Positions 59,709-64,000 of a stretch of DNA of 64,000 nucleotides are shown piece after piece. Made by a program: the position numbers and the translations under genes. Under the pieces are notes generated by a model. That model was given only the letters and a program-made list of their open reading frames with translations, had not been told where the DNA came from and did no database searches. Position 1 is the first letter of the stretch. Each line of letters opens with the position of its first letter. Source of the stretch: Kryptolebias marmoratus (Eukaryota > Chordata > Actinopteri > Cyprinodontiformes > Rivulidae); contig NC_051439.1 of the NCBI RefSeq assembly GCF_001649575.2, forward strand, positions 12,538,754 to 12,602,753. Direction: 5' to 3'.

Positions 59709-61616
59709 TCATTTCTCTGGGTCGTGAGCCTCTTCTCCTTCTTCTTCTTCTGCGCCGTGCGTGTCTTCCGCTCCGTTTTGGGTCTGACTAGCCTCTTCAG
59801 TCCGAGACGGCCTCAGGAGGTACTCCAGCTCCTCTGCGCTGATGGCCACCTTCTCCGGGATCAGCCACCTCTTGAGGTGCTCCAGAGCGCTGGGAGGGGA
59901 GGAGGTACAGGAAGAGTTACCCACGGAGGAGGAGCTCATTCACTCACATCGTCCCCGAGGCGGCAGCGGCCTGACGCTCCCACCGTCCTACCTCTCATCC
60001 AGGTCGCCACCTTGGAAGAGCTCGGAGGTCTGGGCGTCGTGCAGGAAGCGATCCCAGCACTCTTTCTTGGCCTGGGACAGCGAGCGCAGGATGTCTCTGG
60101 AGGTCACGTCACTGGACTGGCCCTTTATCTTCTTCAGGCGGTTCTCTGCAAACAGAGGCAGAATCCGTGAACTCAGAGCAAACAAACAGCTCTCCAAATA
60201 TGTTTTTTTTAATATTTGAATTTTTCTTTGGTTCCAACAAATTTCTGCACCGGTAAACGATTATGTGGGAGTTAACGTAGCTCAAACTCATCAGGGCTTT
60301 TGTAAAAACTGCGTTAGAGAGCAGCTTCCTTTATAGTTACATTTGCCCCCCCCCCAACTTGAATTTAACGCTCTCCATCGCTCGATTTCCTCCCCCCGAA
60401 ATGACTCTGCTTCTGTCGACTCGTCCTCGCAGCTTTTTCTTTCCAGGAAACGAGAAGAACTTCATCTTTTCTTTTCAAACCTAGCATCTCTGTTTTCCCT
60501 CCGACTCTGGATTAATTCACCGACTCAGTACCTGCCACGTGCCGAGGCCATCCGAAGCGCCCCTGAATGTAAACAAACGACCCATAACTGTTGGCAACAA
60601 AACCTGACTCTGCTGATTTTGCTAATTCGTTAAGCGGCAGACTTTTAGTAGCAGTTATCATAGTTGATACACAAACACAAAAACATCCTAATCAAGAACA
60701 ATGAGAAGCGGCACATTTCGACAGCTGTTACGGCTTTAAAGGTGCGGGACTTCAAGTGCTTCGGGTCGACTGTCCGGGAGAAGTGTGGCGAAGAGGTGAA
60801 GAAGGGAGTCCAGGTAAAAAGGGGAGTGGTGAGAGCGGCTATGTTGGACGGTTTGGAGACAAAAAGACAGGAGACAGGACGGGAAGTGGCAGAGCTGAAG
60901 ATGTTGAGGTTCTCCTTGGGAGGGACGAGGACAGACAGGATTAGGAATGAGGTCAGCAGAGGTACAGCACAGGTTGAAGGACTGGGAGATAAAAGTTAGA
61001 GACGGTTTGGACGTGCAGAGGAGGGACAGAGGATATATTGGTAGAAGGATGTTATGAGAGACAGGAAGGAGACATATGGATGCAGTCAAAGAGGACATGG
61101 AGTGAGGACAGAGTTGCTTCGGCAACCCCTGAAAAGAAAACAGCCGAAAGAAGAAGAAGATTATGGCTTTAATGGAGGCTAAAAGTGTCAACAATGGACG
61201 CCATCTTGGGAGGAGTGAAGACAGGACTTGGGAACTTGTTGGAAATTGACTTGTTTGGGTTCATTTTAGAGAAATAATCATTTAAAGTAAGTCTCCCTCC
61301 CCTCACACTGACATGAGGCAGCTCTCCCCTGGGTTAGTGATGAAGAGGACAGGAGGAGACTGGGGAGGAAGGAGCTACCTAAAGAGGCGATGTAAACTTC
61401 GGAGTCCTCCATGGGTTCCCACGTGGCTTCGGGGGGACCGGCTCGCCCGCGGCTCTGGGCTCCGGGCTGCGCTGCAGGGCGGAAGGAATCCGTGAAGTCC
61501 CCGGTGTCCTCCCCCGGAGCCGCCTCGGACCGGACCGCGGGCAGACCGGAGCAGATCTCGGTCCACAGCTCGCCGCTGGACCGAACCTCCTCCTGGTTCT
61601 CGAAGTCATCGATCAT
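59709..61616 (-). CDS. ccdc32: Coiled-coil domain-containing protein 32 (CCDC32), 3 coding exons
   Basis: A small cytosolic protein; CCDC32 is reported to chaperone assembly of the AP-2 clathrin adaptor. Exons: 61616-61379, 60145-59992, 59889-59709 (573 nt, 190 aa; human 185). Conserved blocks: SGELWTEICSGLP near the N-terminus; WEPMEDSEVYIASL at the end of exon 1; the core IKGQSSDVTSRDILRSLSQA then KKECWDRFL in exon 2; and SALEHLKRWLIPEKVAISAE then ELEYLL in exon 3. The C-terminus is acidic. A 5' UTR exon ends at a clear donor (ACACAG|GTAAGA, exon end 61850) and joins an acceptor at about 61635. Intron 1 carries an antisense LINE fragment. It is divergent from the pcmt-type gene. Confidence 0.95.
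60733..61163 (+). mobile_element. RTE-type LINE 3' fragment in ccdc32 intron
   Basis: The plus-strand frame VRDFKCFGSTVREKCGEEVK, then VVRAAMLDGLET, then AELKMLRFSLGGTRTDRIRN matches the end of an RTE-like polyprotein. It overlaps in sequence with the copy at 6470-6640. It ends in CAGCCGAAAGAAGAAGAAGA. Stops and small deletions make it inactive. It is antisense to ccdc32. Confidence 0.85.
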
Positions 61617-61849
61617 CTTCGGTCCAGCAGCAGAGCTGAAACAGAGTAACGCGTTTTTCAACCACATCCTTTCAGCGACACTAAGATAATCATCCGGGTG
61701 ACACATTTTAAAGAAAACACAATTAAGCTTTCACGTTTAAAATAATTTGAGCTCACCGTACATTTAAATCTGCAGCCCATCCTACTAGATAAAACGCTTT
61801 TAAAACAATTTGCCACCTTGCTACATTAACACTGAAAAACACATCTTAC

Positions 61850-62408
61850 CTGTGTAACAATCTCTGCCGGTTAATTGTTAATTCAGCTGATATTTGAAGT
61901 TAGAGGCTGAAGTTTAGCTGTAGTGGCTAGCTGTACGAAGCACACCAAACAGCGGACGGGCCACCCCTTAACGGATATATGATTGGACAGTGTAGCTGCC
62001 AATCAGAATACTTTCAGATGTGATTGGATAGTTCTGGTCCTGTGTGGAAAATATCGGGATCTTATTGGCCGAGGGCTGTTTCTGCTGAATAGGAAACCAG
62101 GAAGTGCTTCCCACCTTAAAGTGACGGTGGCCACCTAGCAAGGTAAACACCTACTAATGACCTACATTACATTGCTTTAGTGACAACGTAATTATTAGTA
62201 TATGTGTAGCGGTGTGTATTTTCACGAAATAGCGTTTACTTAACCGCAGTTCAGCTCTTTGAATAACAGTCGAGCTGTTTGGGTTTTTTTTTTTTTTTTG
62301 CAAAAAGATTGTCGCTGCTACTTGCAGCTCAGCCTGGCTCACACAGGCTTTCTGCAGGAGCCCAAACTACAGTTTCATAGGATGTAAGTTGCTTGTGTGT
62401 GCGAAGGA
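61850..62408. promoter_or_regulatory. Divergent ccdc32/pcmt promoter with four CCAAT boxes
   Basis: Between the ccdc32 5' UTR exon (minus) and the pcmt-type start (plus) lie ATTGG at 61982-61986, CCAAT at 61999-62003, ATTGG at 62023-62027 and ATTGG at 62064-62068, plus an ETS-type AGGAAGTGC at 62099-62107. A plus-strand donor GCAAG|GTAAAC at 62142/62143 and acceptor CACACAG near 62346 suggest a pcmt 5' UTR exon. There is no TATA box. Confidence 0.6.
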
Positions 62409-64000
62409 ATGAGGACAGCAGTGGTTGTTGAACTGCAGGGAGGTCCGGTGTGGGAGATGCGAGCAGCCTTGCCCCTGGCTGTCGTGGCTGTCCCCATGGG
62501 TGTGCTGCTGTCCCGGACCATGGCGTGGATGTCCAGCGGCAAAACGCATCCAGAGCTCATCAGCAGGCTGAGGGGTAAGCATGGCAGGGATACGGGCTTG
62601 GACCCGGCTTCTTCAGGTACTGAGTGCACCTATAGTCAGAGAAACTGCTAAACCAATGGCCTCATTAATGCTCAGGAGCATGCTCTGCAAGGATCTGTGT
62701 CCCCATTTCACTTTATAACAAAAAGAGCAAACAAACTGAAAGTCACATGATGAGGAGTCATTTGAACCTGAAAGCCCCGATTCTGTTTTATATAACTTGC
62801 TCATTTTGGTGGGGAGGAGGAGGATCTGGATTCTGTCAGTAAAATACTCTCTAACCTGTGCTTAATGAAGAGTAGACAGCTGTTTCTTTAGTGACGTAAT
62901 CAGCAGGGGTATTTATATATATTATTCATATAGCACTTTTCAGCAACAAGGCGATTCAAAGTGCTTTACAACATTTTACACAAAAATACAAAGTCAAAAT
63001 GCACACAACTATATCTAAAATGTGAGCTGGGATAATCTAAATGAAATCCTGAAACTAAACATCTTAAATGAAAAACACACCCACAAGATAAACTGAGGAA
63101 AACCAAACTAAGATAGAATGAAAGCTAACATAAACTGAACTAGGATTTAAAAACCTCAGTTGATTAGACATGATAAGAACTAAACTACTCTACTGTAAGG
63201 CTAATTAAGAGTTAAATACATTTTAATGAAAGGCCAACTAAAATTGTCAGTTTATTAAAAAAAAAAGTGCCACTATTCTGCATGTTTTACTTGTTTCCCT
63301 GCTCCAACACACCTGATTCAGTAATTAAATCACCTCTTCATGTTCTGCAGAAGCCTGTTAATCACTCATTGATTCCAACCAGGTGTGTTGGAGCAGAGAA
63401 ACAAGGAAAACATGCAGGACGGTGGCCCTCGAGGACCAGTTTTGTCCACCCCTGCTATAAGGGATGTGTAACAATCGCAGCCAAATCTATTTTTACATGA
63501 GGCGAGTTTAGAAACGCACCGCCGCCCTGGTTTTTTTTTCAGCTGGAGACACGAGACGCCACGTCGAGAACAGTGAAAGCATTTATTCTTGCTGTGACCC
63601 AATAAAATAACACTCAAACAATCAGTTAAAATGTGTAAGTACTTTTACTCCGTTAAAGTCATTGAGTAGTCATTTTCGAAGACAGGGGACACCAGTTGTC
63701 TCTCGTGTGGCAGACTTAGGAGATGGCGCTCCTGGTTGTATACGGCAGCAAAATGGGACCTAAATTACTGACATGTCTGAAACCTGCGATCTCCCTTTTT
63801 GGTGCAGATCATGGATCCTGTACAGTTTTGTCGTTTGTTGACTTCCGTTGTCCCTTTCGATTCTCCAGATCATGGGATGATTCGTGACGACAGAGTGTTC
63901 GAGGCCATGCTGGCCACCGACAGGGGGCTTTACTCCAGAGACTATCCTTACGCAGATTCTCCACAGACCATAGGTACGCCGTCCGGTCTCACTTACAGGA
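62409..64000 (+). CDS. pcmt1-like: Protein-L-isoaspartate O-methyltransferase family (PCMT), 5' part
   Basis: PCMT methylates L-isoaspartyl residues in damaged proteins, starting their repair. Only two coding exons are inside the window: 62409-62574 and 63869-63973, joined in frame (G|AT). The conserved N-terminus is [20 protein letters not shown] then [20 protein letters not shown] then YADSPQTIG; the SAM-binding domain lies beyond the right edge. The family's usual start would be the ATG at 62520. The upstream in-frame ATG at 62409 adds 37 residues with a hydrophobic stretch ([17 protein letters not shown]), resembling the extended vertebrate PCMT1 form, which also has a VWE motif there. 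This could be the fish pcmt or pcmtl gene. Confidence 0.88.
62905..63000 (+). repeat. Teleost interspersed repeat tail
   Basis: TATAGCACTTTTCAGCAACA followed by AGGCGATTCAAAGTGCTTTA is a very common fish repeat word pair (a tail shared by several SINE/LINE-type repeats). It lies in pcmt intron 1 as modelled. Confidence 0.6.
63280..63460. mobile_element. MITE-like inverted-repeat element with shared tail
   Basis: Arms at 63280-63315 and 63380-63415 are inverted repeats of 36 bases with two mismatches (GCTCCAACACACCTG versus CAGGTGTGTTGGAGC at the inner ends) around a 64-base loop. The following ACGGTGGCCCTCGAGGACCA is a repeat tail also seen near 57515. It lies inside the pcmt intron. Confidence 0.75.

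Noticed and set aside
63808..63868. Earlier acceptor (GTGCAG|ATCATGGATC) for pcmt exon 2
   Set aside because: It resembles the real exon start but adds 61 bases, shifting the frame; the acceptor at 63867-63868 gives the family sequence [11 protein letters not shown].
1..64000. tRNA, rRNA, CRISPR, operon or prokaryotic elements
   Set aside because: None seen by eye; gene structure is clearly vertebrate. Small RNA genes could be missed without a covariance-model scan.

Overview
This is a stretch of vertebrate nuclear DNA, almost certainly from a ray-finned (teleost) fish. Genes are split by short GT-AG introns, the base composition is AT-leaning, CA/CT/TA microsatellites are common, and there are fish-type interspersed repeats and one run of Ns (assembly gap). 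The repeats look percomorph or cyprinodontiform, but that is only an impression. Seven protein-coding genes can be recognised. Six have complete coding models and one runs off the right edge. Splice sites were set by hand so that every junction keeps frame; the five multi-exon models built exon by exon (rpap1, iah1, adam17, ywhaq, ccdc32) each total an exact multiple of three.

Layout. 1-9.3 kb: no recognisable gene; it holds a minisatellite, LINE and DNA-transposon fossils, a (CT)n run and a decayed RTE-type LINE (5.1-6.8 kb). 9.35-19.7 kb (minus): rpap1, 26 coding exons, 1419 codons plus stop. 20.56-22.34 kb (plus): iah1, 6 exons, head-to-head with rpap1. 23.36-34.15 kb (minus): adam17, 19 exons, 854 aa, tail-to-tail with iah1 and containing a GC-AG intron. 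36.39-40.99 kb (minus): a 14-3-3 gene, best called ywhaq. 41.8-49.3 kb: gene-poor, with the gap, a 52-bp perfect palindrome, a textbook CTCF-type site and repeats. 49.3-50.78 kb (minus): a prolactin-releasing-peptide-receptor-like GPCR with two coding exons. 50.8-59.7 kb: gene-poor and repeat-bearing. 59.7-61.6 kb (minus): ccdc32. 62.4 kb to the edge (plus): the first two coding exons of a protein-L-isoaspartate methyltransferase (PCMT family), divergent from ccdc32.

The block iah1(+)-adam17(-)-ywhaq(-) has the gene order and orientation I know from human 2p25. Flanking rpap1 and ccdc32 have human relatives on 15q15, so two mammalian linkage groups are interleaved here. The genes do not form one pathway: RNA polymerase II assembly/transport (rpap1), a GDSL esterase (iah1), ectodomain shedding (adam17), phosphoprotein binding (ywhaq), neuropeptide signalling (prlhr-like), AP-2/clathrin adaptor assembly (ccdc32) and protein repair (pcmt). 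I found no new multi-gene system. The most notable items are structural: the GC-AG intron of adam17, an intron between TM6 and TM7 of the receptor, two compact bidirectional promoters, and the palindrome near the gap.
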